A DNA stretch of 64,000 nt from Datura wrightii (GCA_035772735.1 JASDFA010000027.1:29494001-29558000); one strand, 5' to 3'. Shown: positions 21,028-34,695, numbered from the stretch's first letter. Translations and numbers: made by a program. The notes: generated by a model not told the origin, from the sequence alone.

Positions 21028-22441
21028 TGATCTTGGGCAGAATTATATGCCCAAGTGATGCTCAAATGCTCTATTTCGTCTTGTTTATCTATCGTTATGT
21101 GTGAATTCTCATTTGATTTGTAGTTAAAATGTGAATTTATACTAATCAACATGATTAGTATTGTTTTTCTGGAAAAATGTAATTTTAGGAAGCTAAGATG
21201 CATGTTGGTAAAAATTGGGAATGGACTCGGAAGCGAGCAGTGGAAAAGGTAAAGGAAGAGTAGCAAAAATAAGGGCTCCACGATGGAGCCGTGTCACGCT
21301 GCCATCGCGGAGGCACTCTGCTTCGGGTGATCCATTTTGGCAAATCCCAGTGAAGGTCCGCGTTGCCTCCGTGACACGGAGGCAATACCACGCGATACAA
21401 GCGGTGGCACGTTGCCTATATTTACCTGGAACATAAATTTCCAGTGAGGGTCCGCGTTTGCACCGTGGCACGGAGGGAGTGCTCCGCGATACACTCCGTG
21501 TCACGTTGCTTGTTATTTCGAAAAAAATTCTCACTAGTATAAATAGCACACTTAGGTTTATTTTTAATTATTCTGACTTGGTTGAGCAAGAACGTGGGTT
21601 ACAGGCAGTTGAGGGGACGAAAATTCTAGGGTTCTTCTCTATCTCTTTCTCTTTTATCTCAATTGTTTGTATGATTTATACTCATTTGATGATGTTTAAT
21701 CCACAAATGAGTGGCTAAATTCACTTCTTGCTGAGGTTAAGAACAATTGGAGTGGAATGTAATTGTTGATCAATTTAGTTTTCATCTTTTCTTCAATGGT
21801 TGTTCTATCAATTCTTGTTCTTCCTGCATTAATGTTTGGCCAATGTTAATGTATATCTAAAAAATTCAATTTTGATTTTAAAAAGAAAAGAAATTGGAAA
21901 GTTATGAATTGGTAGGATATGATCTCTTCTTAGTTTGGGAAAATTGAGAATTGATTTACATTCAGAATAGAAATATATATGAAAGTCTTATTAGTCAATT
22001 AAGGAATCGATTTTGTATGGCTAGAACATGAAATTCTTTTATCACAGAAATGTAGGTTGAAGGTTCATGATTCTTAAGTTGGGTAGGATACGAAAGTTTC
22101 AATCCATAGGCAATAATTCTTGACTAGCAACCGAAAAAAAGATTAACTGAATTGTATCGATAAATTACTTCCCTGCATGTTCGTTTTAACCTCAGCATGC
22201 TAATTACTATAGTTCAGACTCACTTTATCATTTTGTCTTAGATTCGTATAAATTAGGAAACTAAACTCTCAAAATCTTATTTAAATTATTGTCTGCATTT
22301 TTAAAGTTAGAGTTCATTAACACTAAAGTTAATTATTACCTTAGTTCAGTCCCTGTGGGATCAATACTTGTCTTACTTAAGCCATTTTACTACTTGTTCG
22401 AGCATGTGCACTTGCGTGTAGTCATCCAAATCAGCTGAACA
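21028..22441 (+). repeat. 5' LTR of Athila-3 (1414 bp)
   Basis: TGATCTTGGG...GCTGAACA. GC modules about 21271-21507 carry GGCTCC-type hairpin arms; TATAAATA at 21538-21545. Frames on both strands in 21185-21718 are palindrome artefacts. Confidence 0.92.
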
Positions 22442-22447
22442 AGTTTT

Positions 22448-22464
22448 TGGCGCCGTTGCCGGGG
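22448..22464 (+). other. Primer-binding site of Athila-3 (tRNA-Asp)
   Basis: TGGCGCCGTTGCCGGGG, identical to the site of Athila-1. Confidence 0.9.
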
Positions 22465-22594
22465 ACTGGCAATTGGTAAAATTGTTTTCTTATGTGTTAG
22501 TTTACAATTCCTATATAAGTGCTGACAACTTGATCTTAGCTTGTCTTTTGCAGATATTGAATTCTGTTGAACACTGGCAAGAGATAAGGAGCTG

Positions 22595-25500
22595 CTGGAT
22601 TCGTACTTAGAGCCGGAAAGACAGTTCCATCGTCAAAGAAGGGAAGCTCTAGAGAAGAAGCTGCAGTTGCTCAAACAGACAATCTTGGAGCAACAACAGA
22701 ATCCACCACTTGTGAGGGTGGCAGCTAGGCCGGTTCGCGAAGTGGCAATCCCACATGCTAACAATGTTACATCAAGTATTCGCAAACCTAAGCCAGGAGG
22801 GAGGTTTGAGATGAAACAGAATATGGTGCAATTGTTGCACACCAGCAGGCAATTCACAGGTCTCCCTCACGAAGATCCACAATAACATCTCCAAAACTTT
22901 TTGGAGATAAGTGACACTTACATCCCTGTTGGAGTATCATCTGATTACGTAAGGCTTACATTATTCCCATTTTCACTATTGGGAGAAGCAAAGAGGTGGT
23001 TGAAAGCTGAGCCACCTAATTCCATCACCACTTGGGATGATCTTGCAAGAAAATTTTTTATACGGTTCTTTCCGTCCGGGAAAATAGCAAGACTTAGAAG
23101 TCAGATTCTAAGTTTTAAACAAAGAGAAGGGAAGAATCTGTATCAAGCTTAGGAAAGGTTCAAATCATTGCTAAGGGATTGTCCTCACTATCACGAGTCC
23201 AATGATGTGCTGGTGTATACTTTCATAGAGGGTTTGGAACCCCACACAAAAATTTTGCTAGACTCAGCAGCTGGAGGACAAGCATTAGAAAAGACTTACG
23301 AGGAGTTGTATACTTTGTTAAACCGTATTCCGCAGGGAAATCCAGAGTGGAATGCGGACTCTTCTAGAGGAGGAACAAGGAAAGCGGCAAGAGTCTTGGA
23401 AGTGGATGGTTTTACAACTATCGCTGCACAGATAGCTGCGTTGCAAAATCAACTCAACACCCACTTCAGCAATATGAGCTTGAATCAACCTCAAGCCCCA
23501 GTTAATGTAGTGCAGCAGTTTTGGTGTGAAGTGTGCGGTAGTAATGAACACTCAGCTGAGTGTTGTGGTGAAAATCCAGATTCAGTGAACTTTGTTGGGA
23601 ATGTACAGAGAAATAATCACCAACAGTATGGCAACAATTACAACTCGAATTAGAGGAATCATCCGAATTTCTCTTGGGGTAGTAACAGCCATCAAAGGCA
23701 GAGTTCGAATCAGGATGTGCAGAGAAATCAAGGAGGGCAGCAGGACTATCAGACTCAATACAGAAGCAACAATGCACCTCCTCCACCACCACCCAGCATT
23801 GAGGAAATGTTTAAAACAATGATAGCTAACCAAGCTCAATTGCAGGCTGATTATGTGAAATTGGCAGCAGATGTAAAGAACTATCAGTTAGCTACAAAGG
23901 CGTTGGAGTACCAGTTTGGACAACTAGCTGGAGTTCAAAACACCAGGCCTAGAGGAGGACTACCGAGTGACACTGACCCGAATCCCAAGCAAGTAAATGC
24001 AGTGACCACAAGGAGTGGTTTACAACTCAAGGAGGTGGATCCAGAAAGACCACCTCAGCAGTCAGGAGCAGTGGAGAAAGAAAGGGAACAGAATGATGAG
24101 AGGGGGAAGGAGAAGGCAGCTGAAGCAGAAAGACCACCACCCCCGTTTCCTCAAAGATTAAAGAAACACAAGGAGGAAGCTTGTTTCAAAAAGTTCATGG
24201 AGGTGCTTAAACAGGTACACATTAATTTACCTCTTGTTGATGTTTTGCAGGTAGTGACGAAGTATGCAAAGTATATCAAGGACATTGTAGCGAACAAAAG
24301 CAGATTGACGGAGTATGCTACGGTGGCGCTGACTGAGGAGTGCACTTCCCGGATATAGAATAGGTTGCCAACAAAGCTCAAGGACCCTGGGAGCTTTACA
24401 ATTCAAATCACAATTGGGCAAAGTATCCGAGCTCGCAAATTATGCGATTTGGGAGCGAGTATTAACTTGATGCCGACATTAGTGTTCAAGAAGTTGGGGT
24501 TGGGCAGTCCTAGACCAACGACAGTGATCTTGCAGTTAGCGGACCGTTCTTTAGCCAGACCAGATGGCATTGTGGAGGACGTGTTGGTGCAAATGGGCTC
24601 CCTTATCTTCCCGGTAGATTTTATTGTTCTGGATTTTGAGCCGGATGTAGAAGTCCCATTTATTTTGGGACGTCCTTTCTTGGCAACCGGGAGAGCTTTG
24701 ATTGATGTAGCTGCAGGGCAGCTAACCATGCGGGTGCATGACAAAGTGGAGGTATTTGATGTATATAAGGCCATGAAGCTTCCAGCCATACATGAGGAGC
24801 TTTCAGCAATCAATGTGCTAAATCAAGAAGAAATTCTTCAGATTGTTGAATCTCGAGATCCATTAGAAAGAGCATTGATGAGCTTCAATCATTTCGGAGA
24901 TAAAGATACTTATGAGATGGTGCAAATGTTGAATGAACCACAATGGTATCTAAGGAAGCATGACTTTCAGCCTTTAATGAGGTCCCTGAAACCCTTGCCG
25001 AAACCATCTATTGAGGAAGCACCAAAGCTAGAGTTGAAAACATTGCCTCCCCATTTAAAATATGTCTTTCTGGGGGAAGATGACACTTTACCAGTCATCA
25101 TCTCCGCAGAATTGATGGAGCCACAGGTAAAGGAAGCATTGGTGGTCCTCAAAAGAAGGAAGAAAGCAATGGGCTAGCAGATGTTAGATATTCGGGGTAT
25201 CAATCCAGCTTTTTGCACACGCAGAATTCTCATGGAGACAGGAGCAAAGCCGACTAGACAGCCTCAATGGAGGTTGAATCCGATGATGAAGGATGTGGTT
25301 AGAAAAGAAGTAATTAAGTGGCTTGATGCAGGTATGATCTATCCTATTTCGGACAGCGAATGGGTCAGCCCAGTTTAGTGTGTCCCAAAGAAAGGAGGGA
25401 TGACCGTGGTCACAAATGAGAAGAATGAGCTGATCCTTACTCGCACCGTCACAGGCTGGCGGATTTGCATGGACTATCGGAAGCTCAACGAAGCCATAAG

Positions 25501-27926
25501 GAAAGATCACTATCCTATCCCATTCATTGATCAAATATTGGACAAATTGGCTGGACAAATATATTATTGTTTCCTTAATGGGTACTCTGGCTATAACCAA
25601 ATAGCCATAGCACCTGAGGACCAGGAGAAGACTACGTTCACATGTCCTTATGGGACATATGCTTTTAGGGAGATGCCATTTGGGTTATGCAATGCACCCG
25701 CCACATTCCAGAGATGCATGATAGCTATCTTTCATGACATGGTGGAAGATTTCATAGAGGTATTTATGGATGATTTTTCTGTTTTCGGTAATTCGTTTGC
25801 TACTTGTTTGCAGAATCTTGACAGGGTGCTAGCTCGCTGTGAAGAATCCAACCTTGTACTCAACTGGGAGAAATGTCATTTCTTAGTCAAGGAGGGTATC
25901 GTCCTTGGCCATAAAGTGTCTTGCAAGGGGTTGGAGGTTGATCGTGCTAAGATCAAAGTTATTGAAAAGCTACCACCACCTGTGTCAGTGAAGGGTGTTC
26001 GTAGTTTTCTCGGGCATGCAGGGTTCTACAGACGGTTCATCAAGAACTTCTCCAAAATTTCTAGACCAATATGCAGGTTGCTAGAAAAGGAGGTGAAGTT
26101 TGAGTTTGATGATGAGTGTGTCAAAGCATTCGAGGAGTTGAAGCAGAAATTGATAGAAACACCTATCCTTATTTCTCCGGATTGGGAACAACCGTTTGAA
26201 CTGATGTGTGATGCAAGCGATGTGGCTGTGGGAGCTGTATTGGGGCAGCGGAGGAATAGAATTTTTCATTCTATTCATTATGCAAGCAAACACTGGACGC
26301 TGCCCAAGTTAATTATACAGTCACAGAAAAGGAGATGCTAGCATTGGTGTTCGCGTTTGATAAATTCAAGTCATATTTGGTGGGTTCTAGAGTGGTGGTG
26401 TATACCGATCATGCAGCAATTCAGTATCTGTTTAACAAGAAGGATGCAAAACCCAGGATGATCAGATGGATCTTGTTATTGCAAGAGTTTGACCTAGAAA
26501 TTAAAGACAGAAAGGGGAGCGAGAATCAAGTGGCAGATCACCTATCGCGATTGGAAAGCCGGTCGCATGTGAAGGAAGGTGACAGCATAAAAGAGGAGTT
26601 CCTGGATGAGCAGCTCTTGGCAATAGGGGAAGCTGAGATCCCGTGGTATGCAGACATAGTGAATTTGCTAGTGAGTGGAGTCTATCCACCGGAGGCTACG
26701 GCTCAACAGAGAAAAAAATTGAGGCATGATTGCAGGTATTTTATTTGGGATGAGCCATACTTGTTTAAATAGGGACCGGATTAGGATATGAGGAGATGCA
26801 TCCCAGAGAGCCAGATTGCAGAAGTTTTGAGGAGTTGTCACTCTTCATTGTATGGAGGGCACCACGGAGGCGAGCGGACAGCGCACAAGGTGCTACAGTC
26901 AGGTTTCTTTTGGCCTACACTGTTCAGAGACTCTATGGCATACATAAAAATGTGTGATAGATGTCAAAGGACAGGCACAATTAGTAGGAGGCAAGAGATG
27001 CCGCTGCAGCATATACTAGAAGTGGAGATCTTTGATGTATGGGGTATTGATTTCATGGGCCCGTTCCCACCGTCATTTGGTAATCGTTACATCTTGGTGG
27101 TTATTGATTATGTATCAAGTGGGTTGTAGCACTAGCTTGCCCCAGGAATGACAACAATGTTGTAACAAAATTTGTGAAAAAGCACATTTTCACCAGGTTC
27201 GGGACACCCCGAGCCATTATCAGTGATGGAGGGGCTCCTTTTGTCAATACAAGTTTCAAGAAGTTGCTAGCTAAGTATGGGGTGCGCCACAAGGTGGCAA
27301 TAGCATATCATCCCCAAACTAGTGGGCAAGTGGAGGTGTTGAACAGAGAAGTGAAGCAGATTCTCTAGAAAACAGTGAATGCACAACGTAGTGATTGGTC
27401 AAGCAAACTTGACGATGCGTTGTGGGCTTATAGAACTGCTTACAAGACACCAATTGGGACTTCTCCATACCGATTGGTCTATGGAAAAGCGTGTCATCTG
27501 CCGGTGGAGCTAGAACACCGAGCTTTCTGGGCCGTGAGAAAATTGAATATGGACCTAGAGCTAGCGGTCAAGAAGAGGCTGATGTAACTCAGCGAACTTG
27601 ATGAGTTTCGTTGGCATGCTTATGAAAGTGCCAAGTGTTACAAAGAGAAAACAAAGAGGTGGCACGATAAGCATATGGTGCATCGTATTTTCGAGCCGGG
27701 GCAGAAAGTATTGCTTTTCAATTCAAGATTGAAGTTATTTCCAGGGAAATTGCGGTCCAAATGGTCAGGGCCGTTTGAGGTAGTGAGAATGACCCCACAC
27801 GGGGCAGTGGAGTTGTGGCAAGAAGATCGAAGTGCCACGTTCTTGGTTAATGGGCAACGTTGTAAGCATTACTGGGGTGAGGACGTTATTCGAGAGAAAA
27901 TGTCCATCCCTCTAGAAGATGATTAA
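22595..27926 (+). pseudogene. Athila-3 gag-pol polyprotein remnant
   Basis: One frame encodes gag and pol. Order: gag domain (about 22870-23340), zinc knuckle CX2CX4HX4C (near 23527), protease (CDLGAS near 24444, GRPFLATG near 24668), RT (SGYNQIAIAPEDQEKTTF; FMDDF box near 25766), RNase H (CDASD near 26210; TDHAA near 26405), integrase zinc-binding HHCC (about 26830-26965), DDE core (GIDFMGPF; ISDGGAPF; E in SGQVEVLNRE) and a C-terminal domain ending LEDD at TAA 27924-27926. Stops: TAA 22883, TAG 23150, 23651, 24356, 25175, 25376, 26770, 26782, 27366 and TAA 27585. One-base deletions near 26290 and 27111 change the frame. Nearly every stop replaces CAG, CAA or TGG of the sister copy or family. 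It has no ATG at the expected start. Confidence 0.9.
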
Positions 27927-29209
27927 GTGTCAATGACGTCGAGCCGCGACGGTAAACCAGGCGCTGCGCGGGAGGCAACCCGTGAAATTGTTGTAATAGA
28001 TGAATAGAGTAGTGAATAAAAAGAAAAAAAAAAGAGAAAAAGAAAAATAAAAATAAAAGTAAAAATGGTGTTTGTGTTGAAACCTATGAATTCTAACCAA
28101 TTTCTTATTGTGAGATGATTTTCAGGTGGAACGGAGGGCAAAAATGCAAAGGATCGCAAAGGAGAAAAATCGAGGTGAGAAAAATAAAAAAATGGCATTA
28201 CTGTGAGCCTATGCGTTGGCTCCGTGTCACGGAGGGGGTGGTCCACGTTACCCTCCGTGACACGTTGAAGCCAATTCTGAAATTTTTACAAATTCCAGAA
28301 GGCTGGCGCGACGGCTCCGTGTCATGGAGGGGGTGCTCCGCGTTACCCTCCGTGACACGTTGAGGTGTAATTCGCGACGAGTCACATCGGGTCGATGCGT
28401 AACCCGCGCGAAAAACACCCTTTTAACCCCGAAATCCCCTCATTTTTTCCCTATTTCCCATTCCCTCCGCGACAAACTCCCTAAATTCCCCCCTCCCCCA
28501 ACGTGACACGGACCTAGGCACGAAGTTTCTTCAACTTTTCTTCGATTTCATTGGATTAAAGGTATGTTCTTGAACTTAACCTCAATTTTTGCTTAAATTT
28601 TCAATTTTTGAGCATTTGAGGTGAGTAAACCTTGCCCTAAGTGTAAATTAAGTTTGAATTCACTTAAATTATGATTGATTGATGTTCATAGTTTCGTTGT
28701 GAGTACATGAACTCGATGAATGCATGTTTGATTGAATTTGTGCGAAATTGGTAGCTAGGGTTAGATTTTGAATGGGAAGAAACTAAATTTGGTTGAAAAC
28801 GCGAAAATAATTGGGTTGTGCATGTTGGGTGATGTGAATGATGTTGTGAATATAGATGAATATGCTAAGTAGACAAGTGAATTTTCGGGAAAATGAAATT
28901 GGTGAATTGCATAGGTTGATGTTGAGAAAAAAAAATTTATTGCTAAGTGTTATGTGATGTAATGGAATCGATGGTGATATTGTGATTCATTGTACGAAGT
29001 TTGAGTAGTACATAGTAAGTATTCCATCGACTTATCTGAATGCACTAAGCATGTTGATTGTAAAAATTGGAAAAGCATGATTGTCTTGCCGAATTATTTT
29101 AATTGTGGCTAAAGACTAAGTGTGGGGTGGCCTAACTCAACCCAACCTTAGTCGAAGCTAATTTTGACTTGAATAACATTGGGATTGTCTGTTTGATGTT
29201 ACAGGAACA
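27927..29209 (+). other. Athila-3 post-pol non-coding region with putative intron
   Basis: Conserved block 27935-27980; A-rich run 28018-28065; two GC modules about 28209-28270 and 28304-28365; inverted GTCACATCGGG-type pair about 28380-28408; pyrimidine-rich stretch 28420-28500; likely intron 28562-29204 (AAAG|GTATGT ... GTTACAG|G). PPT-like AAGTGTGGGG at 29118. Confidence 0.72.
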
Positions 29210-30432
29210 ATGTCAGGCAGGCGAGACAAGGGAAGGGCGCATCTACATCGGGCGCCGGTAGAAAAATAATCAGGTTGGGAACAGCAGTTCCAGCAACACC
29301 AGCGGTTCCGCGCGGCCAACGTCGTCAATACGGAACCCGATGGGTGATTGACGAAGGGAAGAAATGGTACGCAAAGCACAAAGAGACCAAATACTTCCCT
29401 GAGGAGCACATTGCAAGGGAGTCGTTGGCATAGGAGTTCCCCAGAATCGTACACCATATTGACACTGTCGGGCTGAACTTCATCTTCGAAGAGCCCAAGG
29501 AGTGCAATCTCCATCTGATTCGGGAGTTCTATGCTAATTGGAACCCGACAATCCGCAGTCACACCGTCAAGATAAGAGGGCAGGTAGTAGTCACCTTTGA
29601 GCCCCATCACCTGAATGCCATCTTGGGGGCGCGGGACACAGACGCCCATGTACTCCGGCAGTTGAACATAACTCCACCTTATGCGGACATCAGACGCACT
29701 CTGTGTGGAGCCCGTTCGATAGCACGGTGGAGCAGGCACAAGGAGAGGGGCTACCATCAGACACTACCTTACTCTCAAATGAACAAGGAAGCCAGAATTT
29801 TGCTCAAAATTGTGTGTTCTTGCCTGATCCCGGGGGTGCACATAACAGATGTCACTCGGGATCGAGTGTGTTTGGTCTATGCCCTGATGAAAGGGCTGGG
29901 AGATAAATGTTGGGGCGGTGATCATCTCCACCATGAAGAGAGCCCAACTCCATCAAGGGCACAGGTACGGGTTCGATGGTTTGCTTACCACGTTCCTGAG
30001 GGGCCACGACATCGAGGAAGAGGCCCTGGACTACATCCCTCAAATGGATAGGCGTACCTTGGACATCACCAAAACCAAGGCACCCGACACCACTCACGGG
30101 CCAATTCTCACACTAGCCGAGCGACATGCTCGGGATGATCAATATATGGCCCGCATGTACGGGATACAGATGTTGTAGTTGCATATAGGCGGGAGGCCAG
30201 CAACAGCGATGAGCTATGGCAGCTCGAGCTAGATTACCCCTTTGGCGAGAATGCCCGGGCTCTATGCCGAGTGGGACCAGCTTTTGTGGAGCCTGTAGAT
30301 GACGATGTCCCCACTGATGAGGAGACCCGCCGTGAGGACTCAGATGTTGAGTCAGATGAGGGCAGCGGGGGTGATTCGGATATGGGAGACGAGGCAACGA
30401 CACCTGATGAAGAAGTTGAATACTTCGATTGA
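29210..30432 (+). pseudogene. Athila-3 third ORF, frameshifted
   Basis: Aligns end to end with the third ORFs of Athila-1 and -2, from ATG 29210 to TGA 30430-30432, but has a one-base loss near 29232, one extra codon near 29587, TAG at 29431, a one-base gain near 29900, TAG at 30176 and a one-base loss near 30203. The acidic tail and EVEYFD end are intact. It is the most damaged of the three copies. Function unknown. Confidence 0.8.
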
Positions 30433-32241
30433 TCAGGGAGTTTCACCACCTACTTTTGTGATATGTTGAATTTTGTGAACACTGGGGACAATGTTCGGTT
30501 TAAGTGTGGGGTGGGAGTAGTTAGGTGCCAGTTGTTTTGTTGTTGTTTATGTTATGTCTTGTGTTGTTGTCCCTGTGAAAAATGTGACCCTGTGATTTTG
30601 TGTTGTATGTTCTGTACCGTAATTCGATGTTGTAATGAATGTTAAGCTGTTGTGTGCTGTGGTGAGTTGTTGTTGTTGTTGGTTGGTTGAGTAAATATTT
30701 TTTTTCAAATATTTTTTTCTATCGAAATTATCAATATTTTTAAATTTTTTGTTGAATTTTCTTATGATTGGGTTTCTCGGCCTTTGTTTTCGGTGCTTGT
30801 ACCGAGAATAGTCCCATTGAACCGAAGTCGTAAATAGTGATCGTTCCCTATGATGGATGGATGACGACTGTCTTAAGGGAAATGTAGTCGATAGGAGTAG
30901 TTTTTTTCTTTTCTTTTATTTTCTTTATTTTGTTTGTTTCCCAAATGTGTCGTTACTTCACGGTTCGAAATTCTTGTTGCGTGTTGTACATGATATTGAG
31001 ATGCAAAGATGATTCGTATGAAAGCATGAAAATGTGTAAACATGTTGAGATACTTAGGCCATAGAGTTCGATTCGGTGTGATTGAGGCTTAATATTTAAT
31101 TCTTGTAATTAGTTGATTGAAGAGTTTGTGAATAAGTCTTGAGGCATGTGCAATGAGTGCGAGGTGAGGTTTCGATTATTCCATGCTATTGTGAAGTGTC
31201 TAGAACTTGTCTGGTGTGTGTGCGAAACAAAATGAAGGATGTGTATTATAGGAAAGGATGTAGGCATTTCTTTGATTAAACCGAAATTTTTTTTCCTTAT
31301 CATACCTACCTTGAATGTACATCCTAGTTAGCCCCATTGAGCCTTTAGCCTATTTTTTTCTTTGTTTGAAGAGGTAGAAATCGAGCTTAATCCCTTCTTT
31401 TCATTAGACGTGAATTTGATCCAAAACTCTTAAGCGCTCAAGAAAAATAATTTTCCCGCAGTGTCAAGGAGTGAGAATTGTGAAAAGAAAGGAAAAGCGG
31501 AAGTGGTGAAAGTAAAGAAAAGGTCAAGGGTGCACTTGCTGAAATTAAGAAAATAAAGATATATAATTGATCTTTGTTATTAAGTCGAGTATGCTTAAAG
31601 AAAGGGGAACAAAAATAAAGAAAAAAATTCAAGAATGAGAGGTGGAAGGAAGAAACAATGGCCATAATGATGGTGGGATGTATTGAAAAGCGCTTAAGGA
31701 GGCTAGTTGCTATTATTGGTTAGCCTAGTATTTACTAGTTCTTTAGCTTACATTACAACCCGTTAAGTCCTACGTGATCTTACATCACGCGTCCTTATAT
31801 TAGTGGAGTAATACACTAGAGGCAAGCTTATGGTTCATGACATGATGCATGTGAATTCTTTGGGAGAGAGAGCGAAATCGTGTTCATATACTCCTACATG
31901 TAATGCTTTGGAAATCATATGATTGAAAAGGGGTAAATTTCTCTTGTGTTGTGAGGGAACATGCTTGATGAGAGATTAAATTTCGTGTCGGATGTCTTGA
32001 TCAGTTGATTTGCATGAGTTTGCCGAGATCGAGAATCGATTCTTGAGTTTAGGAGGTCTTAATGTGGTGAATGTTATGGTATTGATGGGAGTATGCATGT
32101 TTTCTTGATGATTTGCTATATTAAATAATCGGTATAGCCGTAGCTTGAATTGTCAAGCCAAAGTAGCTATGCGTGGGTGTCAATTGCATGAGATGTGAGA
32201 GTATTGTTCGAGGACGAACAAGGTCTTAAGTGTGGGGTAAG
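30433..32241 (+). other. Athila-3 3' non-coding region and polypurine tract
   Basis: PPT-like AAGTGTGGGGTGGGAG at 30502-30517, conserved hairpin block 30770-30900, polypurine tract 32228-32241. No supported gene. Confidence 0.72.
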
Positions 32242-33657
32242 TGATCTTGGGCAGAATTATATGCCCAAGTGATGCTCAAATGCTCCATTTCGTCTTGTTT
32301 ATCTATCATTATGTGTGCATTCTCATGTGATTTGTAGTTAAAATGTGAATTTATACTAACCAACATGATTAGTATTGTTTTGCAGGAAAAATGTAATTTT
32401 AGGAAGCTAAGATGCATGTTAGTAAAAATCAGGAATGGACTCGAAAGCGAGTAGTGAAAAAGGTAAAGGAAGAGCAGCAAAAATAAGGGCTCCGCGATGG
32501 AGCCGTGTCACGCTGCCATCGCGGAGGCACTCTGCTTCGGGTGATCCATTTTGGCAAATTCCAGTGAAAGTCTGCGTTGCCTCCGTGACACGGAGGCAAT
32601 GCCACGCAATACAAGCGATGGCACGTTGCCTATATTTACCTGGAACATAAATTTCCAGTGAGGGTCCACGTTTGCACTGTGACACGGAGGGAGTGCTCCG
32701 CGATACACTCCGTGCCACGTTGCTTGTTATTTCGGAAAAAATTTCTACTAGTATAAATAGCACACTTAGGTTTATTTTTAATTATTCTGACTTGGTTAAG
32801 CAAGAACGTGGGTTACATGCAGTTGAGGGGACGAAAATTCTAGGGTTCTTCTCTATCTCTTTCTCTTTTATCTCAATTGTTTGTATGATTTATACTCATT
32901 TGATGATGTTTAATCCACAAATGAGTGGCTAAATTCACTTCTTGTTGAGGTTAAGAACAATTGGAGTGGAATGTAATTGTTGATCAATTTAGTTTTCATC
33001 TTTTCTTCAATGGTTGTTCTATCAATTCTTGTTCTTCCTGCATTAATGTTTGACCAATGTTAATGTATATCTAAAAAATCCAATTTTGATTTTGAAAAGA
33101 AAAGAAATTGGAAAGTTGTGAATTGGTAGGATATGATCTCTTCTTAGTTTGGGAAAATTGAGAATTGATTTACATTCAGGAATAGAAATATATCTGAAAG
33201 TCTTATTAGTCAATTAAGGAATTGGTTTTTGTATGGCTAGAACATGAAATTCTTTTATCACAGAAATGTAGGTTGAAGGTTCATGATTCTTAAGTTGGGT
33301 AGGATACGAAAGTTTCAATTCATAGGCAATAATTCTTGACTAGCAATCGAAGGAAAGATTAACTGAATTGTATCGATAAATTACTTCCCTGCATGTTTGT
33401 TTTAACCTCAGCATGCTCATTACTATAGTTCAGACTCACTTTATCATTTTGTCTTAGATTCGTATAAATTAGGAAACTAAACTCTCAAAATCCTATTTAA
33501 ATTATTGTCTGCATTTTTAAAGTTAGAGTTCATTAACACTAAAGTTAATTATTACCTTAGTTCAGTCCCTGTGGGATCGATACTTGGCTTACTTAAGCCA
33601 TTTTACTACTTGTTCGACCACGTGCACTTGCGTGTAGTCATCCAAATCAGCCGAACA
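32242..33657 (+). repeat. 3' LTR of Athila-3 (1416 bp)
   Basis: TGATCTTGGG...GCCGAACA; GC modules about 32489-32724, TATAAATA 32752-32759. Followed by the GAGCC target copy at 33658-33662. Confidence 0.93.
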
Positions 33658-33662
33658 GAGCC

Positions 33663-34695
33663 TAGACGGCTCAGATACAGCTACAGGAGCCCAGATGGCT
33701 TAGACACAGCTACAGGAGCCCAGTCAGCTCAGACCTAGTTGCAGAAGCCTACTGGGCTCGGATACAGTTTCATAGATCAAGTATACCTTAGTTCCTGCAT
33801 GCCTATGGACCTATACTAGTTCTGATAAGAAGAGTGTGTATTGCTTGTACTTGTCGGGGCTTATGGGGGCCTAGGTAGGTTATTCTGTGTTGATTATACC
33901 TTTCAGGCTTATGGGGGCCGAATTAGGTTCTTTTTTGTATATATACTTGCTAGTTATCTTCCAAATTGTGAAGCTATTCAGGTTAAATTCCTATCCTCCT
34001 GATTGATTACTTTCAGTCCTTCTATTGGCTTTATTTAGCTTTCATTACTGTCTTACATATTCGGTATATATTGTACTGACGCTCATCTTTGGGGTGCTGC
34101 ATTACTTGCCTGCAGGTGCAGATAGAAGTGGTCCAGGACCTTTCTAGCTGCTCGCCAGAGTCAGCAGTCCAGTTAGCTCCTTTTCTCAGGAGTTGATAGT
34201 TAGAGAAGGTTTGTTCTTTTGTTGTACAACTTTTGGGTAAGTGGGGGCCCTGTCCCGACCATTATTCTACTCCTAGAGGCTTGCATGCTATAGTTTCTCA
34301 GTTGTTAGTTGCGGTTGGCCGTGTGGGGCCTACGTATGTTACATTTTGCTTGTAGGCCGTGTAGGGCCTAGTTCAGTTAGTCAATTAGTAGCCTTGTCGG
34401 CGTTGGTGTGAATATGATAGCTTGTTTTCATTCTGTTATAACTAGACAACATGGTGGTCTTGTCGGTCCATATAGGATCCCTTTTTATCGCCTTGTGATT
34501 GGGTTAGCTGTTTTCCTTTACAGGTGTTGCAAGGCCTTGTTGCCCCGAGGTTGTGTTTACAGCCGAGATATAGCTTGGTGTTTTCTTGATCTTGAGTTAC
34601 TGGTAATCATCATAGGTGCCTATGCGCAGTCACGTTAGCCAAGGTCCCATTATGGCACTAGGTGCCAGTCATGCCCCCCAAGGTGGGGCGTAACA
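33663..34695 (+). repeat. Chromovirus 3' LTR, segment 3 of 3
   Basis: Continues the 29-bp repeats and ends GGGGCGTAACA, complementary to the LTR start TGTTACACCCC, so the LTR has imperfect terminal inverted repeats. The three segments total about 2216 bp. The 5' LTR and left target copy are off the window. No gene is present. Confidence 0.85.

Larger units (their letters stand above)
21028..33657 (+). mobile_element. Athila-3: full-length Athila element, mutated
   Basis: 12,630 bp with LTRs 21028-22441 (1414 bp) and 32242-33657 (1416 bp), target duplication GAGCC, tRNA-Asp primer site 22448-22464, complete gag-pol remnant 22595-27926, post-pol block 27935-27980, GC modules 28205-28408, putative intron 28562-29204, third ORF 29210-30432, conserved hairpin block 30770-30900 and polypurine tract 32228-32241. 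It is the only copy here with RT, RNase H and integrase. Nonsense codons and two one-base deletions make it inactive now. The FMDDF RT box and gag-pol in one frame fit the Athila lineage. Confidence 0.93.
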
